Shown here: positions 21,079 to 29,891 of the stretch, one piece after another
Layout: each line of letters opens with the position of its first letter
Position numbering within the stretch: the first letter of the stretch is position 1
NCBI RefSeq assembly: GCF_004006015.1
Contig: NZ_CP034766.1
Span: 248,001-312,000 of the forward strand
Direction of reading: 5' to 3'
Source of the DNA: Rhodococcus sp. X156
GTDB taxonomy: Bacteria > Actinomycetota > Actinomycetes > Mycobacteriales > Mycobacteriaceae
Length of the DNA stretch: 64,000 nucleotides
Position numbers and translations under genes: made by a program
Notes under the pieces: model-generated
What the model saw: the letters and a program-made list of their open reading frames with translations, nothing else
Databases searched by the model: none
Told to the model about the DNA's origin: nothing

Positions 21079-21098
21079 CAGCCCGTACCGGGCTGGGC
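21076..21098. terminator. Hairpin terminator between whiB4 and the ArsA-like gene
   Basis: A perfect 10-bp stem (GCCCAGCCCG with CGGGCTGGGC) and a TAC loop directly follow the 14-bp repeat array and touch the stop codon of the convergent ATPase gene. It probably acts in both directions. Confidence 0.75.
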
Positions 21099-22315
21099 TA
21101 GCCGGCCCCGGTGAGCTCGTCGCCCAGCGCGCGCAGCGCGTCCAGGTCAGCCACCTCGAAGGGCAGGGCGGGCACGCCGATCAGCGGCACCCTCGGGTGG
21201 GCGTGGGTGAACCGGCTGAGCAGGTGCACCTCCCGCTCGGCGGTCACCGCCTGGTCGGCGTGCACCCGCAGCGCACCGGCGGCCAGGGCGTTGTCCCCGG
21301 TCTTCTCCAGCGTGCCGGCGGCCTCCTCGGCCAGCGCGGGGCTGAGCTCCACCAGGGTGGGATGGGTGCGGTTGAGCACCAGCCCCACCAGCGGCATGTT
21401 CTCGGTGGAGAGCCGGTCGACGAAGTACGCGGCCTCGCGCAGGGCGTCGGGCTCGGGTGCGGAGATCACCATGAACGCGGTGCCCGGGCGGCGCAGCAGC
21501 TCGTAGGTCGCCTTGGATCGCTCGCGGAAGCTGCCGAACATCGTCTCGAAGGCCTGCACGAAGGCGGCGGCGTCGTTGAGCATCTGTCCGCCGATGATGG
21601 TGGACACCCCCTTGGCGGCCAGGCCCACCGCGCCGCCCACCACCTTGCGCAGCCCCAACCCGCCGGCGCGGGCGGGGGCGGAGAGCAGCCGGATCATCCG
21701 GCCGTCCAGGAACGCCGAGAGCCGCTGCGGGGCGTCGAGGAAGTCCAGCGCCGAGCGCGAGGGCGGGGTGTCGACCACGATGAGGTCCCACTGCCCGGAG
21801 GCCGCCAGCTGGCCCAGCTTCTCCATGGCCATGTACTCCTGCGTCCCGGAGAACGAGGTGGCGATGGTCTGGTAGAAGGGGTTGGACAGGATGGCCTCGG
21901 CCCGGCCGGGCTCGGCGTTCTCCAGCACCATCTCGTCGAACGTGCGACGCATGTCCAGCATCATCGCGTGCAGCTCACCGCCGTGCTCGGGCTCGTCGTC
22001 CTTGTCGCCGGTGAGGTCCACCCGCTGCGGGGTGTTGGTCAGCTCGGCCACACCCAGGGCCTGAGCCAGCCGCCGCGCGGGGTCGATGGTCAGCACCACC
22101 GCGCGGCGACCCTGCTCGGCAGCGCGCAGCGCCAGCGCGGCCGCGGTGGTGGTCTTGCCGACGCCGCCGGCACCGCACACCACGATGACCTTCGTCTTCT
22201 CGTTGGCCAGCAGCGCGCCCACGTCCAGCAGCCCCGACCCTGCGGCGGTGGCCTCGACGGCCGTGGTGTTGGTGGCGGCGGCGTTGGTGGGCACCGGGGC
22301 CTTCTTGGCGCTCAT
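21098..22315 (-). CDS. ArsA-like ATPase, second of a pair
   Basis: This is a 405-residue P-loop ATPase of the ArsA/GET3 family. The nucleotide loop is [32 protein letters not shown] and [19 protein letters not shown] are the switch motifs. It corresponds to mycobacterial Rv3680, which with Rv3679 forms a paired ATPase complex reported to protect against glycerol- and nitric-oxide-related stress. The start overlaps the stop of the upstream partner (ATGA), so the two chains are made together. The N-terminal ~35 residues are an Ala/Thr-rich extension. The location next to whiB4 is conserved and suggests a redox-linked role. Confidence 0.93.
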   Translation of the reverse strand: MSAKKAPVPTNAAATNTTAVEATAAGSGLLDVGALLANEKTKVIVVCGAGGVGKTTTAAALALRAAEQGRRAVVLTIDPARRLAQALGVAELTNTPQRVDLTGDKDDEPEHGGELHAMMLDMRRTFDEMVLENAEPGRAEAILSNPFYQTIATSFSGTQEYMAMEKLGQLAASGQWDLIVVDTPPSRSALDFLDAPQRLSAFLDGRMIRLLSAPARAGGLGLRKVVGGAVGLAAKGVSTIIGGQMLNDAAAFVQAFETMFGSFRERSKATYELLRRPGTAFMVISAPEPDALREAAYFVDRLSTENMPLVGLVLNRTHPTLVELSPALAEEAAGTLEKTGDNALAAGALRVHADQAVTAEREVHLLSRFTHAHPRVPLIGVPALPFEVADLDALRALGDELTGAG

Positions 22316-23340
22316 CGCACACCCTGCTCAGCGAGAACCTCGGCGAGCTCGTACAGGGCACCGAGATCCACCCCGTCGGCCAGCGCGGGCAGCTCCACCA
22401 TCTCGGCTCCTGCCTTGGCCAGCCGAGCTCGACTGGCCTGCTCGGTGCGCACGCGCAGGGCGTGCTGCACGGTCTGGGTGACCAGCCCCGCGATGTCGTC
22501 GTCGCTGAGCTTGATGCCGGCGACGTCCAGCCCGGCGCGCAGGGCCTCGGTGTCCACCGCTCCGTCGGCCGCGGCCTGCAGGGCGTCCTCCGGCAGCTCG
22601 TGGGCCTTGGCGCGGTTGACGATCACCGCGCCGGTGCGCAGGTCGGCCGCCCGCAGCTCCTCGAGCGCGTCCAGGGTCTCCTGCACGGGCAGCTCCTCCA
22701 GCAGCGTCACCAGGTGCACCACCGTCTGGTCGGAGTGCAGCAGCTCGATGACGCCCTCGCTCTGCGCGCGGATGGGACCGCTCTTGGCCAGGTCGGCCAT
22801 GGCCCGGGTGACGTCGAGGAAGTTGACCACCCGGCCGGTCGGTGGTGCGTCGACGACCACCGCGTCGTAGGTGCGGCGCCCGTTCTTCTCGGTGCGCACC
22901 ACGCACTCCTTGATCTTGCCGGTGAGCAGCACGTCGCGCAGGCCCGGCGCCAGGGTGGTGGCGAACTCGATGGCACCCACCCGGCGCATCGCCCGGCCGG
23001 CGAAGCCGAGGTTGTAGAACATGTCGAGGTATTCCAGCAGAGCCGTCTCGACGTCGATGGCCAGTGCGCGCACCTCGCCGCCTTCGGCCGCCACCGCGAT
23101 CCGCTTCTCCTCGTGGGGCAGCGGGGGCGTGTCGAACATCTGCGCGATGCCCTGCCGCCCCTCCACCTCCACCAGCAGCACCTTGCGCCCGCCCGCGGCG
23201 AGGGCCAGGGCGAGGGAGGCCGCCACAGTGGACTTTCCGGTTCCGCCCTTGCCGGAGACCACGTGCAGGCGGGCCTGGGCGGCTGCGGCGGGCCAGTGGG
23301 TCTCGGCGGCCGCAGCAGTAGTCGTGTCGGTTGCAGGCAC
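22312..23340 (-). CDS. ArsA-like ATPase, first of a pair
   Basis: This is the partner ATPase of the ArsA/GET3 family (342 residues), matching mycobacterial Rv3679. Its loop is the deviant Walker A type, [20 protein letters not shown], with the second Lys that acts across the dimer. [20 protein letters not shown] is the switch region. GTG 23340 is taken as the start, although GTG 23349 is possible; the open frame upstream overlaps the opposite-strand small gene and is not credible. Only about 35 bases separate this start from the divergent gene, so both probably use leaderless promoters. It is co-translated with the downstream ATPase. Confidence 0.93.
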   Translation of the reverse strand: MPATDTTTAAAAETHWPAAAAQARLHVVSGKGGTGKSTVAASLALALAAGGRKVLLVEVEGRQGIAQMFDTPPLPHEEKRIAVAAEGGEVRALAIDVETALLEYLDMFYNLGFAGRAMRRVGAIEFATTLAPGLRDVLLTGKIKECVVRTEKNGRRTYDAVVVDAPPTGRVVNFLDVTRAMADLAKSGPIRAQSEGVIELLHSDQTVVHLVTLLEELPVQETLDALEELRAADLRTGAVIVNRAKAHELPEDALQAAADGAVDTEALRAGLDVAGIKLSDDDIAGLVTQTVQHALRVRTEQASRARLAKAGAEMVELPALADGVDLGALYELAEVLAEQGVR

Positions 23341-23374
23341 GCGCAGCACTCTATGCGCGCCGTACAGTGAGCGC

Positions 23375-23539
23375 ATGACCACCTGGGAATACGCCACAGT
23401 TCCGCTGCTCACGCACGCCACCAAGCAGATTCTCGACCAGTGGGGTGCCGACGGCTGGGAGCTCGTCGCGGTGCTGCCCGGGCCCACCGGCGAGCAGCAC
23501 GTCGCCTACCTCAAGCGCCCGCGCTCCTCCCAGGGCTGA
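23375..23539 (+). CDS. Small conserved DUF4177-like protein
   Basis: This is a 54-residue protein beginning MTTWEYATVPLLTHATKQIL and containing the phrase GADGWELVAVLPGP, the characteristic DGWELVxV strand of the DUF4177 family. Its function is unknown. A homologue of about the same size lies at this exact place in mycobacteria, between the ArsA-like pair and the RidA gene. TACAGT stands 7 bases before the ATG, as in leaderless actinobacterial genes. The stop lies 12 bases before the RidA gene, so the two form an operon. Confidence 0.9.
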   Translation: MTTWEYATVPLLTHATKQILDQWGADGWELVAVLPGPTGEQHVAYLKRPRSSQG

Positions 23540-23551
23540 GCGGGCACCCCG

Positions 23552-24031
23552 ATGGCTGACTGGTCCACCCGGCTGTCCTTCCTCGGCATCACCCTCCCGC
23601 CGGTCGCGGCGCCGGTGGCCGCCTACGTGCCCGCGGTGCGCTCGGGCAGCCTCGTCTACACCTCCGGCCAGCTGCCCTTCGTCGACGGCGCCCTCGCCGG
23701 CACCGGCAAGGTCGGCGACGCGGTGAGCCCCGAGCAGGCCAAGGAGCTCGCCCGGGCCTGCGCCCTCAACGCGCTGGCGGCTGTGCACGCCCTCGTGGGC
23801 ATCGACTCCGTGGTGCGGGTGGTCAAGGTCGTCGGCTTCGTCGCCTCCGCCGAGGGCTTCACCGGCCAGCCCGGCGTGGTCAACGGTGCCTCGGAGCTGC
23901 TGGGCGAGGTCTTCGAGGAGGCCGGCCAGCACGCCCGCTCCGCCGTGGGGGTGGCCGAGCTGCCGATGAACGCCCCCGTCGAGGTGGAGCTCGTCGTCGA
24001 GGTGCTGGCGCCGGCCGCCGTGCTCGTCTGA
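23552..24031 (+). CDS. RidA/YjgF-family protein
   Basis: This is a 159-residue protein of the RidA family, some members of which hydrolyse reactive enamine/imine intermediates. It has the longer form (~155 residues) with DWSTRLSFLGITLPPVAAPV at the N-terminus, SLVYTSGQLPFVDGAL, LNALAAVHALVGIDSVVRVV, and the C-terminal AVGVAELPMNAPVEVELVVE. The catalytic arginine of archetypal RidA sits just before the final strand; here the segment is PMNAPVEVE, so this belongs to a subfamily of unclear activity. It follows the DUF4177 gene and precedes the Nudix gene in one plus-strand run. Confidence 0.92.
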   Translation: MADWSTRLSFLGITLPPVAAPVAAYVPAVRSGSLVYTSGQLPFVDGALAGTGKVGDAVSPEQAKELARACALNALAAVHALVGIDSVVRVVKVVGFVASAEGFTGQPGVVNGASELLGEVFEEAGQHARSAVGVAELPMNAPVEVELVVEVLAPAAVLV

Positions 24032-24073
24032 TGCTGTGACGACGGCGACACCGCCGGACGTAGCATCACGAAG

Positions 24074-24889
24074 GTGACCTCACCAGACGCTGCTCCGGCA
24101 ACCCCGCTGCGGGACGCCTCCACCATTGCGCTGGTGCGCGACACCGATGCCGGCATGGAGGTCTTCCTCCTGCACCGCACCACCGCGATGGCCTTCGCCG
24201 GCGGGATGACGGTGTTTCCCGGTGGTGGTGTGGACGCGCGCGACGCGGAGACCGACCTCGGCTGGGTGGGACCGCCGCCGAGCTGGTGGGCCGAGCGCTT
24301 CCGCTGCCCGGAGAGCACGGCAGCCGCCCTGGTGTGTGCAGCCGTGCGGGAGACCTTCGAGGAGTGCGGCGTGCTGCTCGCCGGCCCCACGGCCGACACC
24401 GTCGTCGCCGACACCTCCGGCTACGGCCCGGCCCGGCAGGCGCTGGTGGACCGCGAGCTGTCGTTCGCGCAGTTCCTCGCCCGCGAAGGGCTGGTGCTGC
24501 GTGCCGACCTGGTGCGTCCCTGGTCCAACTGGATCACCCCCGAGGCGGAGACCCGCCGCTACGACACCCGCTTCTTCGTGGCCGCCATGCCGCAGGGGCA
24601 GATCGCCGACGGCGTGACCACCGAGGCCTCCGACGCCGGCTGGCAGCGACCACAGGACGCCATCGCCGACTGGCAGCAGGGCCGGCGGGGACTGCTGCCC
24701 CCCACCTGGTCCACGCTCCGGGAGCTCGACGCCTGCGGCGACGTGGCCGGGGTGCTCGGCGCGGAGCGCGACCTGGACCCGGTGGCCCCCAGGCTGGTGT
24801 CGGACGGCACCGCGGTGCGCATCGAGTTTCCCGGCGGGGACGACTACCCGGTGGGCCTCGGTCGCCAGTCGGCCCAGGACGCGTCATGA
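24074..24889 (+). CDS. Nudix hydrolase, NUDT19/CoA-diphosphatase-like
   Basis: This is a 271-residue Nudix protein. The box is split in the way typical of the long NUDT19-like branch: MTVFPGGGVDARDAETD, then an insert (~45 residues), then CAAVRETFEECGVLLAG, which supplies the RExxEExG helix. PWSNWITPEAETRRYDTRF is the conserved downstream strand of this branch. Members hydrolyse nucleoside-diphosphate derivatives such as CoA esters; the substrate here is not determined. It starts at GTG 24074, 42 bases after the RidA gene, and overlaps the MBL gene (ATGA), indicating one operon. Confidence 0.92.
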   Translation: MTSPDAAPATPLRDASTIALVRDTDAGMEVFLLHRTTAMAFAGGMTVFPGGGVDARDAETDLGWVGPPPSWWAERFRCPESTAAALVCAAVRETFEECGVLLAGPTADTVVADTSGYGPARQALVDRELSFAQFLAREGLVLRADLVRPWSNWITPEAETRRYDTRFFVAAMPQGQIADGVTTEASDAGWQRPQDAIADWQQGRRGLLPPTWSTLRELDACGDVAGVLGAERDLDPVAPRLVSDGTAVRIEFPGGDDYPVGLGRQSAQDAS

Positions 24890-25674
24890 GCCTGGTGCAC
24901 CCGGCGTACGGGCAGCTGCGACAGGTGACCCCCAGCGCGGCGGTGCTGCTGTGCGAGAACCCCTCGGTGATGACCCTGGAGGGCACCAACACCTGGGTGC
25001 TGCGCGCGCCCGGCTCCGAGCAGTGCGTGGTGGTGGACCCCGGACCGGACGACGAGGCGCACCTGCGGCGGGTGGCGGCGGTCGGTGACGTGGTGGCCAC
25101 GGTGCTCACCCACGGCCACGTCGACCACGCCGCGGGAGCCAAGCGGTTCGCCGAGCTGACCGGCTCCGTGGTGCGCGCGGTGGACCCCGCGCTGCGGCTG
25201 GGCTCGGAGGGTCTCGCGGAGGGGGACGTGGTGGCCGCCGCGGGGGTGGAGCTGCGGGTGCTGGCCACTCCGGGCCACACCGCGGACTCGGTGTGCCTGG
25301 TGCTCGACGGCGACGGCGAGCGCGGCAGCGTCATCACCGGGGACACGGTGCTCGGCCGCGGCACCACGGTGATCGCGCCGCCGGACGGTGCGCTGGGCCC
25401 GTACCTGGAGTCGCTGCGGATGCTGGCCGAGCTGCCCGAGGGGGCCACCGTGCTGCCCGGGCACGGGCCCGACCTGCCCGACGCCCGTGCCGCGGTGCAG
25501 TACTACCTGGCCCACCGCGAGGAGCGCCTCGAGCAGGTGCGCGGCGCGCTGCAGACGCTGGGCGCCGACGCCACGCCCCGGCAGGTGGTGGAGCTGGTGT
25601 ACGCCGACGTGGACCAGACGCTGTGGCCGGCGGCGGAGTGGTCGGTGCGGGCCCAGCTGGACTACCTGCGCTAG
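24886..25674 (+). CDS. Metallo-beta-lactamase-fold hydrolase, LACTB2-like
   Basis: This is a 262-residue MBL-fold protein. The zinc-site motif is VLTHGHVDHAAGAKRFAEL (HxHxDH), with further ligands in VLATPGHTADSVCL, the aspartate of VITGDTVLG and the histidine of VLPGHGPDL. The C-terminal helical segment YYLAHREERLEQVRGALQ, then WSVRAQLDYL, marks the LACTB2/Rv3677-type subfamily, some of which are ribonucleases. The real start is ATG 24886, overlapping the Nudix stop; the frame is open far upstream only by chance. Gene order RidA-Nudix-MBL-crp follows the mycobacterial arrangement. Confidence 0.93.
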   Translation: MSLVHPAYGQLRQVTPSAAVLLCENPSVMTLEGTNTWVLRAPGSEQCVVVDPGPDDEAHLRRVAAVGDVVATVLTHGHVDHAAGAKRFAELTGSVVRAVDPALRLGSEGLAEGDVVAAAGVELRVLATPGHTADSVCLVLDGDGERGSVITGDTVLGRGTTVIAPPDGALGPYLESLRMLAELPEGATVLPGHGPDLPDARAAVQYYLAHREERLEQVRGALQTLGADATPRQVVELVYADVDQTLWPAAEWSVRAQLDYLR

Positions 25675-25706
25675 CGGACGGGGACTGGGCGCGGGCCCTG
25701 CACGCA

Positions 25707-25739
25707 CCACCGCCGCCCACGGGGTGCGGACGGCGGTGG
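25707..25739. terminator. Possible terminator hairpin between the MBL and dienelactone hydrolase genes
   Basis: A 9-bp stem (CCACCGCCG with CGGCGGTGG) encloses a 15-nt loop that may fold further. It lies between two convergent genes, 33 bases after the MBL stop. The loop is large, so this is weaker than the other terminators in the window. Confidence 0.5.
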
Positions 25740-25790
25740 GTAGCGGTTGCAGACGCAGCCGGGCGCGCTTGGTGGTACTTGCAGACGCCC

Positions 25791-26486
25791 CTAGCCGAGC
25801 TCGGCGTGCAGCGCGTCCAGGGTGCGGTCCCAGGCCAGCTTGGCCTTGTCGGCGTCGTAGGTGCCCATCAGGTTCTCGTCGTTGAAGAACGCGTGCCCGG
25901 CGTCGTAGCGGTAGAACTCCGGGGCGCGACCGCTGCCCTCGGTGATCTTGGCCTCCAGCTCGCCCAGCGCCTCCTCGGAGATCATCTGGTCGTGGGTGCC
26001 GAAGTGGCCGACCATCCGGGCGGTGAGGTTGGTGAAGTCCGGCTCGGTCTGCAGGATGCCGTAGAAGGGCACGGCCACGGCGATCTTGTCGCCGAGCTGC
26101 GCCGCCATCGAGATGACGAAGCCACCGCCCATGCAGAAGCCGACCACGCCGACCTTGTCGGAGGTGACGGCGTCGTTGCCCAGCAGGAAGTCCACCGCAC
26201 CGGAGAGGTCACGGGCGGCCTGGTCCACGGGCAGCTTCTGCATCAGCTCGCCGGCCTCGTCGGCGTCGTGGGCGGTGGCACCGCCGTAGAGGTCGGGTGC
26301 CAGCGCCACGAAGCCCGCTGCGGCCAGCCGGTCGGTCACGTCCGCGATGTGGGTGGTCAGGCCCCACCACTCCTGGATCACGATCACACCGGGGCCGCTG
26401 CCCGACTCCGGGAGCTTCAGGTAGCCGTGGGCGGTCGAGCCGTTGCTCGGAAAGGTGACGTTCTGCACGGGGTTCTCAGCTGTCAT
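25791..26486 (-). CDS. Dienelactone hydrolase-family protein
   Basis: This is a 231-residue alpha/beta hydrolase of the dienelactone hydrolase family, which opens lactone or related ester bonds. GVIVIQEWWGLTTHIADVTD is the family signature, the cysteine nucleophile is in GVVGFCMGGGFVISM, the aspartate in GTHDQMIS and the histidine in YDAGHAFFND. The open frame reaches 26942, but everything before ATG 26486 is a shadow of the crp gene. It lies downstream of crp on the same strand with a 113-base gap. The natural substrate is unknown. Confidence 0.93.
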   Translation of the reverse strand: MTAENPVQNVTFPSNGSTAHGYLKLPESGSGPGVIVIQEWWGLTTHIADVTDRLAAAGFVALAPDLYGGATAHDADEAGELMQKLPVDQAARDLSGAVDFLLGNDAVTSDKVGVVGFCMGGGFVISMAAQLGDKIAVAVPFYGILQTEPDFTNLTARMVGHFGTHDQMISEEALGELEAKITEGSGRAPEFYRYDAGHAFFNDENLMGTYDADKAKLAWDRTLDALHAELG

Positions 26487-26599
26487 GTGCCCAATGAGAG
26501 CACGGGTGGTGCGGTGGTGCCGAATGCCCTGGGTGGCGGGCGCGGCCCGACCGGGAGCCTGAGCGGGGGTGGTGCTCACCGGCTCCCGGACGTCAGCGG

Positions 26600-27286
26600 C
26601 TAGCGCGCGCGGCGAGCCAGGCGCTCGGGGTCGGAGATGAGCACGCTCTTGCCCTCCAGGCGCAGCCAGCCGCGCTGGGCGAAGTCGGCGAGGGCCTTGT
26701 TGACCGTCTCGCGGGAGGCGCCGACCAGCTGGGCGATCTCCTCCTGGGTGAGGTCGTGGGTGACCCGCAGCGCGCCAGCCTCCTGGGTGCCGAAGCGCTG
26801 GGCCAGCTGCAGCAGGGCCTTGGCGACGCGGCCGGGGACGTCGGTGAAGATGAGGTCCGCCAGGTTGTTGTTGGTGCGGCGCAGCCGGCGGGCCAGCACG
26901 CGCAGCAGCTGCTCGGCGATCTCCGGGCGCTGGGTGATCCACGACTTCAGCGCGGAGCGGTCCATGCTCACCGCGCGCACCTCGGTGACCGTGGTGGCGC
27001 CGGACGTGCGGGGGCCGGGGTCGAAGATCGACAGCTCACCGAACATGTCCGAGGGGCCCATGATGGTCAGCAGGTTCTCGCGGCCGTCCGGCGAGCGCCG
27101 ACCGATCTTCACCTTGCCCGAGATGATGATGTAGAGCCGGTCGCCAGGCTCACCCTCGTTGAAGATGGTGTGACCGCGGGGGAAGTCCACCGGCTGCAGC
27201 TGATGCGTCAGCGCCTGCACCGCTGCGGGCTCGACGCCCTGGAAGATGCCCGCCCTGGCGAGCACCTCGTCCGTGTCCGTGTCCAC
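26600..27286 (-). CDS. crp: cAMP receptor protein-type regulator
   Basis: This is a Crp/Fnr regulator nearly identical in sequence to mycobacterial Crp (Rv3676). Residues ~1-115 form the cyclic-nucleotide domain ([36 protein letters not shown]). The hinge [20 protein letters not shown] follows, and the winged helix holds [20 protein letters not shown]. It controls carbon, respiration and resuscitation genes in mycobacteria. GTG 27286 has AGGAG five bases upstream and gives 228 residues; the frame upstream to 27358 lacks a site. A near-consensus Crp box lies at 27376-27391 in its own promoter region, suggesting autoregulation. Confidence 0.97.
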   Translation of the reverse strand: MDTDTDEVLARAGIFQGVEPAAVQALTHQLQPVDFPRGHTIFNEGEPGDRLYIIISGKVKIGRRSPDGRENLLTIMGPSDMFGELSIFDPGPRTSGATTVTEVRAVSMDRSALKSWITQRPEIAEQLLRVLARRLRRTNNNLADLIFTDVPGRVAKALLQLAQRFGTQEAGALRVTHDLTQEEIAQLVGASRETVNKALADFAQRGWLRLEGKSVLISDPERLARRAR

Positions 27287-27360
27287 TACCACTCCTCTTT
27301 CGATCACCAGCCGCACAGGTTTTGCCCGGGTGCGCGCCGACGTTGATGCCGGGACCAACC

Positions 27361-27366
27361 ATCTTA
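27361..27366 (-). promoter_or_regulatory. -10 element of the crp promoter (candidate)
   Basis: TAAGAT on the minus strand, 75 bases upstream of the crp start codon, resembles the actinobacterial -10 consensus. The Crp box centre lies about 18 bases further upstream, so bound Crp would cover the -35 region. Confidence 0.45.
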
Positions 27367-27375
27367 GTGCGCTGA

Positions 27376-27391
27376 TGTCACTGGCATCACA
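27376..27391 (-). promoter_or_regulatory. Candidate Crp-binding site before crp
   Basis: Read on the minus strand this is TGTGATGCCAGTGACA, matching the TGTGA-N6-TCACA consensus at nine of ten defined positions. It lies about 90 bases upstream of the crp start, overlapping the presumed promoter. Confidence 0.6.
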
Positions 27392-27400
27392 CCACGTCGG

Positions 27401-27685
27401 TCAGTGGGATTGCGCACCCAGCCCGGTCGCGGTGGCCGCGACCTTGGCCTGGCGACGGCGCGCCCGACGGCCCGCCCGGCGACGGCGAATGCGGAAGACG
27501 TCCATGCTGCGCGGCAGCCCCTCGCGGACAAAGGTGTTGACCTCGTCGTCGCTCGCCTGGGCGAAGAACTGCTCGAGGTCCTCACCACCCACGGAGCTGC
27601 GACGCAACCGCGACTCGACCCGCTCCATGGACAGCGCGAAGAACATCAGCAGCACCGGGAAGATGACAACAGCGAGGCCCTCCAT
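27401..27685 (-). CDS. Small membrane protein between crp and nth
   Basis: This 94-residue protein has one N-terminal transmembrane helix (LAVVIFPVLLMFFALSMERV). An acidic stretch follows (GGEDLEQFFAQASDDEVNTF), then a strongly basic segment of mostly arginines, and a short tail. A comparable small membrane protein (Rv3675) occupies the same place between crp and nth in mycobacteria. Its function is unknown; the basic cytoplasmic stretch could touch membrane phospholipid or nucleic acid. ATG 27685 is chosen because it opens directly into the membrane helix. It is divergent from nth and upstream of crp. Confidence 0.8.
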   Translation of the reverse strand: MEGLAVVIFPVLLMFFALSMERVESRLRRSSVGGEDLEQFFAQASDDEVNTFVREGLPRSMDVFRIRRRRAGRRARRRQAKVAATATGLGAQSH

Positions 27686-27784
27686 GCTTGCGAGTATCCC
27701 CCATCTCACTGGCCGCTCTCCCGCGGAGGGCGCACGGTGACCGAGCCGTGACCCGCGGCGGCCACGGCTACGTACTGTGTGGCT

Positions 27785-28543
27785 GTGACGAGAGGACTGG
27801 CCCGCAGCCGCGCTGCGGAGACGCGGCTGGGGCTGGTGCGCCGAGCGCGCCGGATGAACAGGGCGCTGGGCGTGGCGTTCCCGCACGTCTATTGCGAGCT
27901 GGACTTCAGCACGCCGCTGCAGCTGGCGGTGGCCACCATCTTGTCCGCCCAGTGCACCGACAAGAAGGTCAACCAGGTGACGCCGGCGCTGTTCGCCCGC
28001 TACCCCGACGTGTACGCCCTGGCCGGGGCCGACCGCACCGAGCTGGAGGAGCTGATCCGCCAGACCGGCTTCTACCGCAACAAGGCGTCGTCGCTGCTCG
28101 GTCTGGCCCAGACGGTGGTGGAGCAGCACGACGGGGTGCTGCCGAGCACGCTGCCCGAGCTGGTGGCACTGCCCGGCATCGGCCGCAAGACCGCGAACGT
28201 GATCCTGGGCAACGCCTTCGGGGTGCCGGGCATCACCGTGGACACCCACTTCGGACGGCTGGTGCGCCGCTGGGGCTGGACCGCCGAGGAGGACCCGGTG
28301 AAGGTGGAGCACGCCGTGGGCGCGCTGTTCGAGCGTCGGGACTGGACAGTGCTCTCGCACCGGGTGATCTTCCACGGCCGCCGGGTGTGCCACTCGCGCA
28401 ACCCGGCGTGCGGGGTGTGCGTGCTGGCGGCTGACTGCCCCGCCTACGGCACCGGCCCCACCGATCCCGCGGCCGCCGCCAAGCTGGTGCGTGGGCCGGA
28501 GGCTGAGCACCTGCTGGCGCTCGCCGGGCAGCAGCCTGCATGA
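27785..28543 (+). CDS. nth: Endonuclease III
   Basis: Nth is a base-excision glycosylase/AP-lyase for oxidised pyrimidines. The helix-hairpin-helix [20 protein letters not shown] carries the catalytic lysine, the catalytic aspartate lies in [15 protein letters not shown], and the [4Fe-4S] cluster cysteines follow as [17 protein letters not shown] (C-x6-7-C-x2-C-x5-C pattern). [18 protein letters not shown] is the standard N-terminal motif. TACTGT at 27773-27778 places a leaderless transcript start at about GTG 27785; GTG 27779 is the only close alternative. The stop overlaps the next start (ATGA), opening the nth-tlpA-nudix-marP operon. Confidence 0.96.
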   Translation: MTRGLARSRAAETRLGLVRRARRMNRALGVAFPHVYCELDFSTPLQLAVATILSAQCTDKKVNQVTPALFARYPDVYALAGADRTELEELIRQTGFYRNKASSLLGLAQTVVEQHDGVLPSTLPELVALPGIGRKTANVILGNAFGVPGITVDTHFGRLVRRWGWTAEEDPVKVEHAVGALFERRDWTVLSHRVIFHGRRVCHSRNPACGVCVLAADCPAYGTGPTDPAAAAKLVRGPEAEHLLALAGQQPA

Positions 28544-29196
28544 CGCGACTGCGAGCCGCGCTGCTGAGCCCCACGGTGCGGTGGAACATCGTCGGCGTGG
28601 CCGTGGTGCTGGCCCTGGTGGCCGCGCTGTGGCCCCGGACCGACTCCGCGCCGGTGCCGGGCTCCGCCGGAACCCAGGCCACCCAGCAGCAAGACCCTGC
28701 CCGGCTCGCCGAGGTCGCGGCGGCCGCCAACCTCGACCCCTGTCCTGCCGCCGACGGCCCGCGCAGCACCGGCCCGCTGGCTGACCTGCGGCTGCAGTGC
28801 CTGGCCGGCGGGCAGACGGTGGACCTGGCCACCGCGCTGGGTGGACGACCGGCGGTGCTCAACCTGTGGGCCTGGTGGTGCGGCCCCTGCGCCAAGGAGC
28901 TGCCGGTGATGGCCGAGTTCGCCGCGCGAGCCGAGCCGGAGGTGGCGGTGCTGACCGTGCACAGCGACCCCAACCAGCTGCGCGGGCTGCAGGCGATGCG
29001 CGACTACGGGGTGCACCTGGCCTCGGTGCAGGACTCCCAGCAACGCCTGGGCGCGCTTGCCGGGGCGCCGGCGGCCTACCCCGTTACTGTGCTGCTGCGG
29101 GCGGATGGAACTGTCGCGCAAGTGCTCGCGGTCGCGTTCAGCAGCGTGGACCAGGTCGCCAGCGCAGTCGACCGGTGGTTGGGGGTGCAGGTATGA
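28540..29196 (+). CDS. TlpA/ResA-like thioredoxin protein, membrane-tethered
   Basis: This 218-residue protein has an N-terminal membrane segment ([20 protein letters not shown]) and an extracytoplasmic thioredoxin domain with the active site in [18 protein letters not shown] (CGPC). [20 protein letters not shown] and the cis-proline region [16 protein letters not shown] complete the fold. Two further cysteines (DPCPAADG and LQCLAGG) lie before the catalytic domain and may pair. It probably reduces or shuffles disulfides in exported proteins, as TlpA/ResA do in cytochrome maturation; the target is unknown. It matches the mycobacterial Rv3673c position. Start and stop both overlap neighbouring genes. 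Confidence 0.92.
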   Translation: MTRLRAALLSPTVRWNIVGVAVVLALVAALWPRTDSAPVPGSAGTQATQQQDPARLAEVAAAANLDPCPAADGPRSTGPLADLRLQCLAGGQTVDLATALGGRPAVLNLWAWWCGPCAKELPVMAEFAARAEPEVAVLTVHSDPNQLRGLQAMRDYGVHLASVQDSQQRLGALAGAPAAYPVTVLLRADGTVAQVLAVAFSSVDQVASAVDRWLGVQV

Positions 29197-29891
29197 CCGT
29201 GCGGCTGGCTGGGCCGGAGGTGCACGTTCCCCCGTTGCTCGAGGGGTTGCTGCGCACCCTGCAGGACGTGTCCATGGCCGACCTGACCCGGATGCGCACG
29301 CCGCCGGTCTCCGCGCGTCCCGCGGCCGTGCTCATGCTGTTCTCCGGTCACGACGTGGACGACGCCGACGTGCTGCTGCTGGAGCGCGCCAGCTCGATGC
29401 GCACCCACAGCGGCCAGGTGGCCTTCCCCGGCGGAGCCCTCGATCCCGGCGACGACGGACCGGTGGGCGCGGCGCTGCGCGAGGCGGAGGAGGAGACCGG
29501 CCTGGACGCCTCGGGAGTGCGCCCGCTGGCCCTGCTGCCCGAGCTGAACGTCCCGCCGTCGGGCTTCCGGGTCACCCCGGTGCTCGCACACTGGGCCCAG
29601 CCCAGCCCGGTCCGCGTGGTCGACCCCGCCGAGGCCGCCCGCGTGGAGCGCATCCCGCTGCGCACCCTGCTCGACCCGGCCAACCGCTTCCAGCTGCACC
29701 ACCCCTCCGGCTACACCAGCCCCGCCTTCACCGTGGATGGGTTGCTGGTCTGGGGCTTCACCGGCGGTCTGCTGGCCACCCTGTCGTCGCTGGCCGGCTG
29801 GGACCGCCCCTGGGACACCGGCGACGTCCGTGACCTGGACACCGTGCTGCGGCGCACCGGCACCGACCCCGAGCCCGAGGTGACCGCGTGA
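29193..29891 (+). CDS. Nudix CoA pyrophosphatase-like protein
   Basis: This is a 232-residue Nudix hydrolase of the CoA-diphosphatase (NudL/YeaB) type. The extended box is in SGQVAFPGGALDPGDDGPVG followed by AALREAEEETGLDASGV, with the CoA-pyrophosphatase extra motif LLLERASSMRTHSGQ just before it. The family cleaves CoA to 4'-phosphopantetheine and 3',5'-ADP. ATG 29193 overlaps the TlpA stop; upstream extension of the frame is out of context. The gene is the third member of the nth operon and overlaps the protease start (GTGA). Confidence 0.93.
   Translation: MTVRLAGPEVHVPPLLEGLLRTLQDVSMADLTRMRTPPVSARPAAVLMLFSGHDVDDADVLLLERASSMRTHSGQVAFPGGALDPGDDGPVGAALREAEEETGLDASGVRPLALLPELNVPPSGFRVTPVLAHWAQPSPVRVVDPAEAARVERIPLRTLLDPANRFQLHHPSGYTSPAFTVDGLLVWGFTGGLLATLSSLAGWDRPWDTGDVRDLDTVLRRTGTDPEPEVTA

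Noticed and set aside
24286-24885. Extension of the MBL-protein frame upstream of 24886
   Set aside because: It overlaps the well-supported Nudix gene in another frame. The MBL domain is complete from ATG 24886.
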